NCBI GenBank assembly: GCA_019828595.1
Contig: JAHQRK010000037.1
Coordinates: forward strand, 186,001 to 250,000
DNA length: 64,000 nucleotides
Direction: 5' to 3'
Origin: Aphanomyces cochlioides
Lineage: Eukaryota; Oomycota; Saprolegniomycetes; Saprolegniales; Verrucalvaceae
Below the pieces are notes generated by a model. It worked only from the letters and a program-made list of their open reading frames with translations. It did no database searches and was not told the DNA's origin. How positions within the stretch are numbered: position 1 is the first letter of the stretch; each line of letters starts with the position of its first letter. The translations under genes were made by a program, and so were the position numbers. Positions 10,747 to 22,803 of this stretch are shown in pieces.

Positions 10747-11259
10747 GATTTGATATTTTGTGAAATTCGATATCCTATGAAAATTTATACGTACAAATAT
10801 CATTGTATTTCAAGGGTATTATTTTAGGCATTCGTAACAATGAACAATAAATGCATACTATTTTACACTAATTTCAGTTTTTTCTTCATAGAATAACACT
10901 ATTTAGTGGTGTCGCGATGTCATGATTTGAACTCACGTGGTTCTATCCCGTTTGGATTTACGCCGTGGCGGATACCTAGACCGCTCGGCCAAAGCCGCCC
11001 TTGTTTTCACAAGCGCTCAAATTGTGCAGTCCGGTCCCTTTCATCGTCTGCAAGAAGATCTAGGATCAAATCCAAACAAACCAAGAGCTCTCTAGCTTTG
11101 AAATCGTCAAGGTAACAGTGTAAAAGTCTTCCTTCTTCTCTTCCATAAGATCTATCAAGCATCTGATTGAACAGAGTCTGATCGAAATGTATTTCTCGGG
11201 TTGAAACAACACGCTGGAAACGACGTACGGAGGTGTCGCGATGTCGTGGGGAAAACAGC

Positions 11260-11345
11260 GCGCGCTGTGGGATTTGAACTCACGTGGTTCTATCCCGTTT
11301 GGATTTACGCCGTGGCGGATACCTAGACCGCTCGGCCAAAGCCGC
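11260..11345 (-). tRNA. tRNA-like sequence (representative copy), class II size, degenerate
   Basis: Read on the minus strand, 86 nt span GCGGCTT (acceptor 5') to AGCGCGC (acceptor 3'), the size of Leu/Ser tRNAs. TGGCCGAGCGGT matches the Pol III A box at 11 of 12 positions; GTGAGTTCAAATCCCAC is a T arm whose B box AGTTCAAATCC matches 9 of 11. A TTTT run follows the 3' end inside GCTGTTTTCCCC, a Pol III terminator. Defects: the acceptor stem has G:G and C:C mismatches, the T stem has an A:C mismatch, and the anticodon-arm segment (CCGCCACGGCGTAAAT region) forms no 5-bp stem with a 7-nt loop. Most likely a tRNA-derived pseudogene or SINE-like module with retained promoter elements. Not a functional decoding tRNA as read. 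The same module recurs every ~347 bp. Confidence 0.6.
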
Positions 11346-14016
11346 CCTTGTTTTCACAAGCGCTCAAATTGTGCAGTCCGGTCCCTTTCATCGTCTGCAA
11401 GAAGATCTAGGATCAAATCCAAACAAACCAAGAGCTCTCTAGCTTTGAAATCGTCAAGGTAACAGTGTAAAAGTCTTCCTTCTTCTCTTCCATAAGATCT
11501 ATCAAGCATCTGATTGAACAGAGTCTGATCGAAATGTATTTCTCGGGTTGAAACAACACGCTGGAAACGACGTACGGAGGTGTCGCGATGTCGTGGGGAA
11601 AACAGCGCGCGCTGTGGGATTTGAACTCACGTGGTTCTATCCCGTTTGGATTTACGCCGTGGCGGATACCTAGACCGCTCGGCCAAAGCCGCCCTTGTTT
11701 TCACAAGCGCTCAAATTGTGCAGTCCGGTCCCTTTCATCGTCTGCAAGAAGATCTAGGATCAAATCCAAACAAACCAAGAGCTCTCTAGCTTTGAAATCG
11801 TCAAGGTAACAGTGTAAAAGTCTTCCTTCTTCTCTTCCATAAGATCTATCAAGCATCTGATTGAACAGAGTCTGATCGAAATGTATTTCTCGGGTTGAAA
11901 CAACACGCTGGAAACGACGTACGGAGGTGTCGCGATGTCGTGGGGAAAACAGCGCGCGCTGTGGGATTTGAACTCACGTGGTTCTATCCCGTTTGGATTT
12001 ACGCCGTGGCGGATACCTAGACCGCTCGGCCAAAGCCGCCCTTGTTTTCACAAGCGCTCAAATTGTGCAGTCCGGTCCCTTTCATCGTCTGCAAGAAGAT
12101 CTAGGATCAAATCCAAACAAACCAAGAGCTCTCTAGCTTTGAAATCGTCAAGGTAACAGTGTAAAAGTCTTCCTTCTTCTCTTCCATAAGATCTATCAAG
12201 CATCTGATTGAACAGAGTCTGATCGAAATGTATTTCTCGGGTTGAAACAACACGCTGGAAACGACGTACGGAGGTGTCGCGATGTCGTGGGGAAAACAGC
12301 GCGCGCTGTGGGATTTGAACTCACGTGGTTCTATCCCGTTTGGATTTACGCCGTGGCGGATACCTAGACCGCTCGGCCAAAGCCGCCCTTGTTTTCACAA
12401 GCGCTCAAATTGTGCAGTCCGGTCCCTTTCATCGTCTGCAAGAAGATCTAGGATCAAATCCAAACAAACCAAGAGCTCTCTAGCTTTGAAATCGTCAAGG
12501 TAACAGTGTAAAAGTCTTCCTTCTTCTCTTCCATAAGATCTATCAAGCATCTGATTGAACAGAGTCTGATCGAAATGTATTTCTCGGGTTGAAACAACAC
12601 GCTGGAAACGACGTACGGAGGTGTCGCGATGTCGTGGGGAAAACAGCGCGCGCTGTGGGATTTGAACTCACGTGGTTCTATCCCGTTTGGATTTACGCCG
12701 TGGCGGATACCTAGACCGCTCGGCCAAAGCCGCCCTTGTTTTCACAAGCGCTCAAATTGTGCAGTCCGGTCCCTTTCATCGTCTGCAAGAAGATCTAGGA
12801 TCAAATCCAAACAAACCAAGAGCTCTCTAGCTTTGAAATCGTCAAGGTAACAGTGTAAAAGTCTTCCTTCTTCTCTTCCATAAGATCTATCAAGCATCTG
12901 ATTGAACAGAGTCTGATCGAAATGTATTTCTCGGGTTGAAACAACACGCTGGAAACGACGTACGGAGGTGTCGCGATGTCGTGGGGAAAACAGCGCGCGC
13001 TGTGGGATTTGAACTCACGTGGTTCTATCCCGTTTGGATTTACGCCGTGGCGGATACCTAGACCGCTCGGCCAAAGCCGCCCTTGTTTTCACAAGCGCTC
13101 AAATTGTGCAGTCCGGTCCCTTTCATCGTCTGCAAGAAGATCTAGGATCAAATCCAAACAAACCAAGAGCTCTCTAGCTTTGAAATCGTCAAGGTAACAG
13201 TGTAAAAGTCTTCCTTCTTCTCTTCCATAAGATCTATCAAGCATCTGATTGAACAGAGTCTGATCGAAATGTATTTCTCGGGTTGAAACAACACGCTGGA
13301 AACGACGTACGGAGGTGTCGCGATGTCGTGGGGAAAACAGCGCGCGCTGTGGGATTTGAACTCACGTGGTTCTATCCCGTTTGGATTTACGCCGTGGCGG
13401 ATACCTAGACCGCTCGGCCAAAGCCGCCCTTGTTTTCACAAGCGCTCAAATTGTGCAGTCCGGTCCCTTTCATCGTCTGCAAGAAGATCTAGGATCAAAT
13501 CCAAACAAACCAAGAGCTCTCTAGCTTTGAAATCGTCAAGGTAACAGTGTAAAAGTCTTCCTTCTTCTCTTCCATAAGATCTATCAAGCATCTGATTGAA
13601 CAGAGTCTGATCGAAATGTATTTCTCGGGTTGAAACAACACGCTGGAAACGACGTACGGAGGTGTCGCGATGTCGTGGGGAAAACAGCGCGCGCTGTGGG
13701 ATTTGAACTCACGTGGTTCTATCCCGTTTGGATTTACGCCGTGGCGGATACCTAGACCGCTCGGCCAAAGCCGCCCTTGTTTTCACAAGCGCTCAAATTG
13801 TGCAGTCCGGTCCCTTTCATCGTCTGCAAGAAGATCTAGGATCAAATCCAAACAAACCAAGAGCTCTCTAGCTTTGAAATCGTCAAGGTAACAGTGTAAA
13901 AGTCTTCCTTCTTCTCTTCCATAAGATCTATCAAGCATCTGATTGAACAGAGTCTGATCGAAATGTATTTCTCGGGTTGAAACAACACGCTGGAAACGAC
14001 GTACGGAGGTGTCGCG

Positions 14017-14405
14017 ATGTCGTGGGGAAAACAGCGCGCGCTGTGGGATTTGAACTCACGTGGTTCTATCCCGTTTGGATTTACGCCGTGGCGGATACCT
14101 AGACCGCTCGGCCAAAGCCGCCCTTGTTTTCACAAGCGCTCAAATTGTGCAGTCCGGTCCCTTTCATCGTCTGCAAGAAGATCTAGGATCAAATCCAAAC
14201 AAACCAAGAGCTCTCTAGCTTTGAAATCGTCAAGGTAACAGTGTAAAAGTCTTCTTTCTTCCTTTGCTTATAAAATATTTTTTCTGTTTCTATGGTCCTT
14301 CTTCTCTTCCATAAGATCTATCAAGCACTGATTGAACAGAGTCTCATCGAAATGTATTTCTCGGGTTGAAACAACACGCTGGAAACGACGTACGGAGGTG
14401 TCGCG
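14017..14405 (-). repeat. variant array unit with a 42-bp insertion
   Basis: This unit is 389 bp. In the spacer, after AAAAGTCTTC, it carries an additional segment including TTTGCTTATAAAATATTTTT before the common CCTTCTTCTCTTCC resumes. Part of the flanking TCTTCYTTCTTC tract is duplicated. It is the only unit of this length seen, and the 346-bp class appears shortly after it. Confidence 0.85.
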
Positions 14406-17400
14406 ATGTCGTGGGGAAAACAGCGCGCGCTGTGGGATTTGAACTCACGTGGTTCTATCCCGTTTGGATTTACGCCGTGGCGGATACCTAGACCGCTCGG
14501 CCAAAGCCGCCCTTGTTTTCACAAGCGCTCAAATTGTGCAGTCCGGTCCCTTTCATCGTCTGCAAGAAGATCTAGGATCAAATCCAAACAAACCAAGAGC
14601 TCTCTAGCTTTGAAATCGTCAAGGTAACAGTGTAAAAGTCTTCCTTCTTCTCTTCCATAAGATCTATCAAGCATCTGATTGAACAGAGTCTGATCGAAAT
14701 GTATTTCTCGGGTTGAAACAACACGCTGGAAACGACGTACGGAGGTGTCGCGATGTCGTGGGGAAAACAGCGCGCGCTGTGGGATTTGAACTCACGTGGT
14801 TCTATCCCGTTTGGATTTACGCCGTGGCGGATACCTAGACCGCTCGGCCAAAGCCGCCCTTGTTTTCACAAGCGCTCAAATTGTGCAGTCCGGTCCCTTT
14901 CATCGTCTGCAAGAAGATCTAGGATCAAATCCAAACAAACCAAGAGCTCTCTAGCTTTGAAATCGTCAAGGTAACAGTGTAAAAGTCTTCTTTCTTCTCT
15001 TCCATAAGATCTATCAAGCACTGATTGAACAGAGTCTCATCGAAATGTATTTCTCGGGTTGAAACAACACGCTGGAAACGACGTACGGAGGTGTCGCGAT
15101 GTCGTGGGGAAAACAGCGCGCGCTGTGGGATTTGAACTCACGTGGTTCTATCCCGTTTGGATTTACGCCGTGGCGGATACCTAGACCGCTCGGCCAAAGC
15201 CGCCCTTGTTTTCACAAGCGCTCAAATTGTGCAGTCCGGTCCCTTTCATCGTCTGCAAGAAGATCTAGGATCAAATCCAAACAAACCAAGAGCTCTCTAG
15301 CTTTGAAATCGTCAAGGTAACAGTGTAAAAGTCTTCCTTCTTCTCTTCCATAAGATCTATCAAGCATCTGATTGAACAGAGTCTCATCGAAATGTATTTC
15401 TCGGGTTGAAACAACACGCTGGAAACGACGTACGGAGGTGTCGCGATGTCGTGGGGAAAACAGCGCGCGCTGTGGGATTTGAACTCACGTGGTTCTATCC
15501 CGTTTGGATTTACGCCGTGGCGGATACCTAGACCGCTCGGCCAAAGCCGCCCTTGTTTTCACAAGCGCTCAAATTGTGCAGTCCGGTCCCTTTCATCGTC
15601 TGCAAGAAGATCTAGGATCAAATCCAAACAAACCAAGAGCTCTCTAGCTTTGAAATCGTCAAGGTAACAGTGTAAAAGTCTTCCTTCTTCTCTTCCATAA
15701 GATCTATCAAGCATCTGATTGAACAGAGTCTCATCGAAATGTATTTCTCGGGTTGAAACAACACGCTGGAAACGACGTACGGAGGTGTCGCGATGTCGTG
15801 GGGAAAACAGCGCGCGCTGTGGGATTTGAACTCACGTGGTTCTATCCCGTTTGGATTTACGCCGTGGCGGATACCTAGACCGCTCGGCCAAAGCCGCCCT
15901 TGTTTTCACAAGCGCTCAAATTGTGCAGTCCGGTCCCTTTCATCGTCTGCAAGAAGATCTAGGATCAAATCCAAACAAACCAAGAGCTCTCTAGCTTTGA
16001 AATCGTCAAGGTAACAGTGTAAAAGTCTTCCTTCTTCTCTTCCATAAGATCTATCAAGCATCTGATTGAACAGAGTCTGATCGAAATGTATTTCTCGGGT
16101 TGAAACAACACGCTGGAAACGACGTACGGAGGTGTCGCGATGTCGTGGGGAAAACAGCGCGCGCTGTGGGATTTGAACTCACGTGGTTCTATCCCGTTTG
16201 GATTTACGCCGTGGCGGATACCTAGACCGCTCGGCCAAAGCCGCCCTTGTTTTCACAAGCGCTCAAATTGTGCAGTCCGGTCCCTTTCATCGTCTGCAAG
16301 AAGATCTAGGATCAAATCCAAACAAACCAAGAGCTCTCTAGCTTTGAAATCGTCAAGGTAACAGTGTAAAAGTCTTCCTTCTTCTCTTCCATAAGATCTA
16401 TCAAGCATCTGATTGAACAGAGTCTGATCGAAATGTATTTCTCGGGTTGAAACAACACGCTGGAAACGACGTACGGAGGTGTCGCGATGTCGTGGGGAAA
16501 ACAGCGCGCGCTGTGGGATTTGAACTCACGTGGTTCTATCCCGTTTGGATTTACGCCGTGGCGGATACCTAGACCGCTCGGCCAAAGCCGCCCTTGTTTT
16601 CACAAGCGCTCAAATTGTGCAGTCCGGTCCCTTTCATCGTCTGCAAGAAGATCTAGGATCAAATCCAAACAAACCAAGAGCTCTCTAGCTTTGAAATCGT
16701 CAAGGTAACAGTGTAAAAGTCTTCCTTCTTCTCTTCCATAAGATCTATCAAGCATCTGATTGAACAGAGTCTGATCGAAATGTATTTCTCGGGTTGAAAC
16801 AACACGCTGGAAACGACGTACGGAGGTGTCGCGATGTCGTGGGGAAAACAGCGCGCGCTGTGGGATTTGAACTCACGTGGTTCTATCCCGTTTGGATTTA
16901 CGCCGTGGCGGATACCTAGACCGCTCGGCCAAAGCCGCCCTTGTTTTCACAAGCGCTCAAATTGTGCAGTCCGGTCCCTTTCATCGTCTGCAAGAAGATC
17001 TAGGATCAAATCCAAACAAACCAAGAGCTCTCTAGCTTTGAAATCGTCAAGGTAACAGTGTAAAAGTCTTCCTTCTTCTCTTCCATAAGATCTATCAAGC
17101 ATCTGATTGAACAGAGTCTCATCGAAATGTATTTCTCGGGTTGAAACAACACGCTGGAAACGACGTACGGAGGTGTCGCGATGTCGTGGGGAAAACAGCG
17201 CGCGCTGTGGGATTTGAACTCACGTGGTTCTATCCCGTTTGGATTTACGCCGTGGCGGATACCTAGACCGCTCGGCCAAAGCCGCCCTTGTTTTCACAAG
17301 CGCTCAAATTGTGCAGTCCGGTCCCTTTCATCGTCTGCAAGAAGATCTAGGATCAAATCCAAACAAACCAAGAGCTCTCTAGCTTTGAAATCGTCAAGGT

Positions 17401-20400
17401 AACAGTGTAAAAGTCTTCCTTCTTCTCTTCCATAAGATCTATCAAGCATCTGATTGAACAGAGTCTCATCGAAATGTATTTCTCGGGTTGAAACAACACG
17501 CTGGAAACGACGTACGGAGGTGTCGCGATGTCGTGGGGAAAACAGCGCGCGCTGTGGGATTTGAACTCACGTGGTTCTATCCCGTTTGGATTTACGCCGT
17601 GGCGGATACCTAGACCGCTCGGCCAAAGCCGCCCTTGTTTTCACAAGCGCTCAAATTGTGCAGTCCGGTCCCTTTCATCGTCTGCAAGAAGATCTAGGAT
17701 CAAATCCAAACAAACCAAGAGCTCTCTAGCTTTGAAATCGTCAAGGTAACAGTGTAAAAGTCTTCTTTCTTCTCTTCCATAAGATCTATCAAGCACTGAT
17801 TGAACAGAGTCTCATCGAAATGTATTTCTCGGGTTGAAACAACACGCTGGAAACGACGTACGGAGGTGTCGCGATGTCGTGGGGAAAACAGCGCGCGCTG
17901 TGGGATTTGAACTCACGTGGTTCTATCCCGTTTGGATTTACGCCGTGGCGGATACCTAGACCGCTCGGCCAAAGCCGCCCTTGTTTTCACAAGCGCTCAA
18001 ATTGTGCAGTCCGGTCCCTTTCATCGTCTGCAAGAAGATCTAGGATCAAATCCAAACAAACCAAGAGCTCTCTAGCTTTGAAATCGTCAAGGTAACAGTG
18101 TAAAAGTCTTCCTTCTTCTCTTCCATAAGATCTATCAAGCACTGATTGAACAGAGTCTCATCGAAATGTATTTCTCGGGTTGAAACAACACGCTGGAAAC
18201 GACGTACGGAGGTGTCGCGATGTCGTGGGGAAAACAGCGCGCGCTGTGGGATTTGAACTCACGTGGTTCTATCCCGTTTGGATTTACGCCGTGGCGGATA
18301 CCTAGACCGCTCGGCCAAAGCCGCCCTTGTTTTCACAAGCGCTCAAATTGTGCAGTCCGGTCCCTTTCATCGTCTGCAAGAAGATCTAGGATCAAATCCA
18401 AACAAACCAAGAGCTCTCTAGCTTTGAAATCGTCAAGGTAACAGTGTAAAAGTCTTCCTTCTTCTCTTCCATAAGATCTATCAAGCATCTGATTGAACAG
18501 AGTCTCATCGAAATGTATTTCTCGGGTTGAAACAACACGCTGGAAACGACGTACGGAGGTGTCGCGATGTCGTGGGGAAAACAGCGCGCGCTGTGGGATT
18601 TGAACTCACGTGGTTCTATCCCGTTTGGATTTACGCCGTGGCGGATACCTAGACCGCTCGGCCAAAGCCGCCCTTGTTTTCACAAGCGCTCAAATTGTGC
18701 AGTCCGGTCCCTTTCATCGTCTGCAAGAAGATCTAGGATCAAATCCAAACAAACCAAGAGCTCTCTAGCTTTGAAATCGTCAAGGTAACAGTGTAAAAGT
18801 CTTCTTTCTTCTCTTCCATAAGATCTATCAAGCACTGATTGAACAGAGTCTCATCGAAATGTATTTCTCGGGTTGAAACAACACGCTGGAAACGACGTAC
18901 GGAGGTGTCGCGATGTCGTGGGGAAAACAGCGCGCGCTGTGGGATTTGAACTCACGTGGTTCTATCCCGTTTGGATTTACGCCGTGGCGGATACCTAGAC
19001 CGCTCGGCCACAGCCGCCCTTGTTTTCACAAGCGCTCAAATTGTGCAGTCCGGTCCCTTTCATCGTCTGCAAGAAGATCTAGGATCAAATCCAAACAAAC
19101 CAAGAGCTCTCTAGCTTTGAAATCGTCAAGGTAACAGTGTAAAAGTCTTCCTTCTTCTCTTCCATAAGATCTATCAAGCACTGATTGAACAGAGTCTCAT
19201 CGAAATGTATTTCTCGGGTTGAAACAACACGCTGGAAACGACGTACGGAGGTGTCGCGATGTCGTGGGGAAAACAGCGCGCGCTGTGGGATTTGAACTCA
19301 CGTGGTTCTATCCCGTTTGGATTTACGCCGTGGCGGATACCTAGACCGCTCGGCCAAAGCCGCCCTTGTTTTCACAAGCGCTCAAATTGTGCAGTCCGGT
19401 CCCTTTCATCGTCTGCAAGAAGATCTAGGATCAAATCCAAACAAACCAAGAGCTCTCTAGCTTTGAAATCGTCAAGGTAACAGTGTAAAAGTCTTCTTTC
19501 TTCTCTTCCATAAGATCTATCAAGCACTGATTGAACAGAGTCTCATCGAAATGTATTTCTCGGGTTGAAACAACACGCTGGAAACGACGTACGGAGGTGT
19601 CGCGATGTCGTGGGGAAAACAGCGCGCGCTGTGGGATTTGAACTCACGTGGTTCTATCCCGTTTGGATTTACGCCGTGGCGGATACCTAGACCGCTCGGC
19701 CAAAGCCGCCCTTGTTTTCACAAGCGCTCAAATTGTGCAGTCCGGTCCCTTTCATCGTCTGCAAGAAGATCTAGGATCAAATCCAAACAAACCAAGAGCT
19801 CTCTAGCTTTGAAATCGTCAAGGTAACAGTGTAAAAGTCTTCCTTCTTCTCTTCCATAAGATCTATCAAGCATCTGATTGAACAGAGTCTGATCGAAATG
19901 TATTTCTCGGGTTGAAACAACACGCTGGAAACGACGTACGGAGGTGTCGCGATGTCGTGGGGAAAACAGCGCGCGCTGTGGGATTTGAACTCACGTGGTT
20001 CTATCCCGTTTGGATTTACGCCGTGGCGGATACCTAGACCGCTCGGCCAAAGCCGCCCTTGTTTTCACAAGCGCTCAAATTGTGCAGTCCGGTCCCTTTC
20101 ATCGTCTGCAAGAAGATCTAGGATCAAATCCAAACAAACCAAGAGCTCTCTAGCTTTGAAATCGTCAAGGTAACAGTGTAAAAGTCTTCTTTCTTCTCTT
20201 CCATAAGATCTATCAAGCACTGATTGAACAGAGTCTCATCGAAATGTATTTCTCGGGTTGAAACAACACGCTGGAAACGACGTACGGAGGTGTCGCGATG
20301 TCGTGGGGAAAACAGCGCGCGCTGTGGGATTTGAACTCACGTGGTTCTATCCCGTTTGGATTTACGCCGTGGCGGATACCTAGACCGCTCGGCCAAAGCC

Positions 20401-22787
20401 GCCCTTGTTTTCACAAGCGCTCAAATTGTGCAGTCCGGTCCCTTTCATCGTCTGCAAGAAGATCTAGGATCAAATCCAAACAAACCAAGAGCTCTCTAGC
20501 TTTGAAATCGTCAAGGTAACAGTGTAAAAGTCTTCCTTCTTCTCTTCCATAAGATCTATCAAGCACTGATTGAACAGAGTCTCATCGAAATGTATTTCTC
20601 GGGTTGAAACAACACGCTGGAAACGACGTACGGAGGTGTCGCGATGTCGTGGGGAAAACAGCGCGCGCTGTGGGATTTGAACTCACGTGGTTCTATCCCG
20701 TTTGGATTTACGCCGTGGCGGATACCTAGACCGCTCGGCCAAAGCCGCCCTTGTTTTCACAAGCGCTCAAATTGTGCAGTCCGGTCCCTTTCATCGTCTG
20801 CAAGAAGATCTAGGATCAAATCCAAACAAACCAAGAGCTCTCTAGCTTTGAAATCGTCAAGGTAACAGTGTAAAAGTCTTCCTTCTTCTCTTCCATAAGA
20901 TCTATCAAGCATCTGATTGAACAGAGTCTGATCGAAATGTATTTCTCGGGTTGAAACAACACGCTGGAAACGACGTACGGAGGTGTCGCGATGTCGTGGG
21001 GAAAACAGCGCGCGCTGTGGGATTTGAACTCACGTGGTTCTATCCCGTTTGGATTTACGCCGTGGCGGATACCTAGACCGCTCGGCCAAAGCCGCCCTTG
21101 TTTTCACAAGCGCTCAAATTGTGCAGTCCGGTCCCTTTCATCGTCTGCAAGAAGATCTAGGATCAAATCCAAACAAACCAAGAGCTCTCTAGCTTTGAAA
21201 TCGTCAAGGTAACAGTGTAAAAGTCTTCCTTCTTCTCTTCCATAAGATCTATCAAGCATCTGATTGAACAGAGTCTGATCGAAATGTATTTCTCGGGTTG
21301 AAACAACACGCTGGAAACGACGTACGGAGGTGTCGCGATGTCGTGGGGAAAACAGCGCGCGCTGTGGGATTTGAACTCACGTGGTTCTATCCCGTTTGGA
21401 TTTACGCCGTGGCGGATACCTAGACCGCTCGGCCAAAGCCGCCCTTGTTTTCACAAGCGCTCAAATTGTGCAGTCCGGTCCCTTTCATCGTCTGCAAGAA
21501 GATCTAGGATCAAATCCAAACAAACCAAGAGCTCTCTAGCTTTGAAATCGTCAAGGTAACAGTGTAAAAGTCTTCCTTCTTCTCTTCCATAAGATCTATC
21601 AAGCATCTGATTGAACAGAGTCTGATCGAAATGTATTTCTCGGGTTGAAACAACACGCTGGAAACGACGTACGGAGGTGTCGCGATGTCGTGGGGAAAAC
21701 AGCGCGCGCTGTGGGATTTGAACTCACGTGGTTCTATCCCGTTTGGATTTACGCCGTGGCGGATACCTAGACCGCTCGGCCAAAGCCGCCCTTGTTTTCA
21801 CAAGCGCTCAAATTGTGCAGTCCGGTCCCTTTCATCGTCTGCAAGAAGATCTAGGATCAAATCCAAACAAACCAAGAGCTCTCTAGCTTTGAAATCGTCA
21901 AGGTAACAGTGTAAAAGTCTTCCTTCTTCTCTTCCATAAGATCTATCAAGCATCTGATTGAACAGAGTCTGATCGAAATGTATTTCTCGGGTTGAAACAA
22001 CACGCTGGAAACGACGTACGGAGGTGTCGCGATGTCGTGGGGAAAACAGCGCGCGCTGTGGGATTTGAACTCACGTGGTTCTATCCCGTTTGGATTTACG
22101 CCGTGGCGGATACCTAGACCGCTCGGCCAAAGCCGCCCTTGTTTTCACAAGCGCTCAAATTGTGCAGTCCGGTCCCTTTCATCGTCTGCAAGAAGATCTA
22201 GGATCAAATCCAAACAAACCAAGAGCTCTCTAGCTTTGAAATCGTCAAGGTAACAGTGTAAAAGTCTTCCTTCTTCTCTTCCATAAGATCTATCAAGCAT
22301 CTGATTGAACAGAGTCTGATCGAAATGTATTTCTCGGGTTGAAACAACACGCTGGAAACGACGTACGGAGGTGTCGCGATGTCGTGGGGAAAACAGCGCG
22401 CGCTGTGGGATTTGAACTCACGTGGTTCTATCCCGTTTGGATTTACGCCGTGGCGGATACCTAGACCGCTCGGCCAAAGCCGCCCTTGTTTTCACAAGCG
22501 CTCAAATTGTGCAGTCCGGTCCCTTTCATCGTCTGCAAGAAGATCTAGGATCAAATCCAAACAAACCAAGAGCTCTCTAGCTTTGAAATCGTCAAGGTAA
22601 CAGTGTAAAAGTCTTCCTTCTTCTCTTCCATAAGATCTATCAAGCATCTGATTGAACAGAGTCTGATCGAAATGTATTTCTCGGGTTGAAACAACACGCT
22701 GGAAACGACGTACGGAGGTGTCGCGATGTCGTGGGGAAAACAGCGCGCGCTGTGGGATTTGAACTCACGTGGTTCTATCCCGTTTGG

Positions 22788-22803
22788 ATTTACGCCGTGG
22801 CGG
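22788..22803. repeat. 16-bp target-site duplication, left copy
   Basis: ATTTACGCCGTGGCGG lies immediately left of the retrotransposon and is repeated exactly at 27899-27914 on the other side, where the tandem unit resumes in register. It is the anticodon-arm segment of the tRNA-like module. Confidence 0.95.

Noticed and set aside
11260..11345. Intact tRNA-Leu or tRNA-Ser gene
   Set aside because: Acceptor and T stems carry mismatches and no anticodon arm can be drawn; no anticodon can be assigned.
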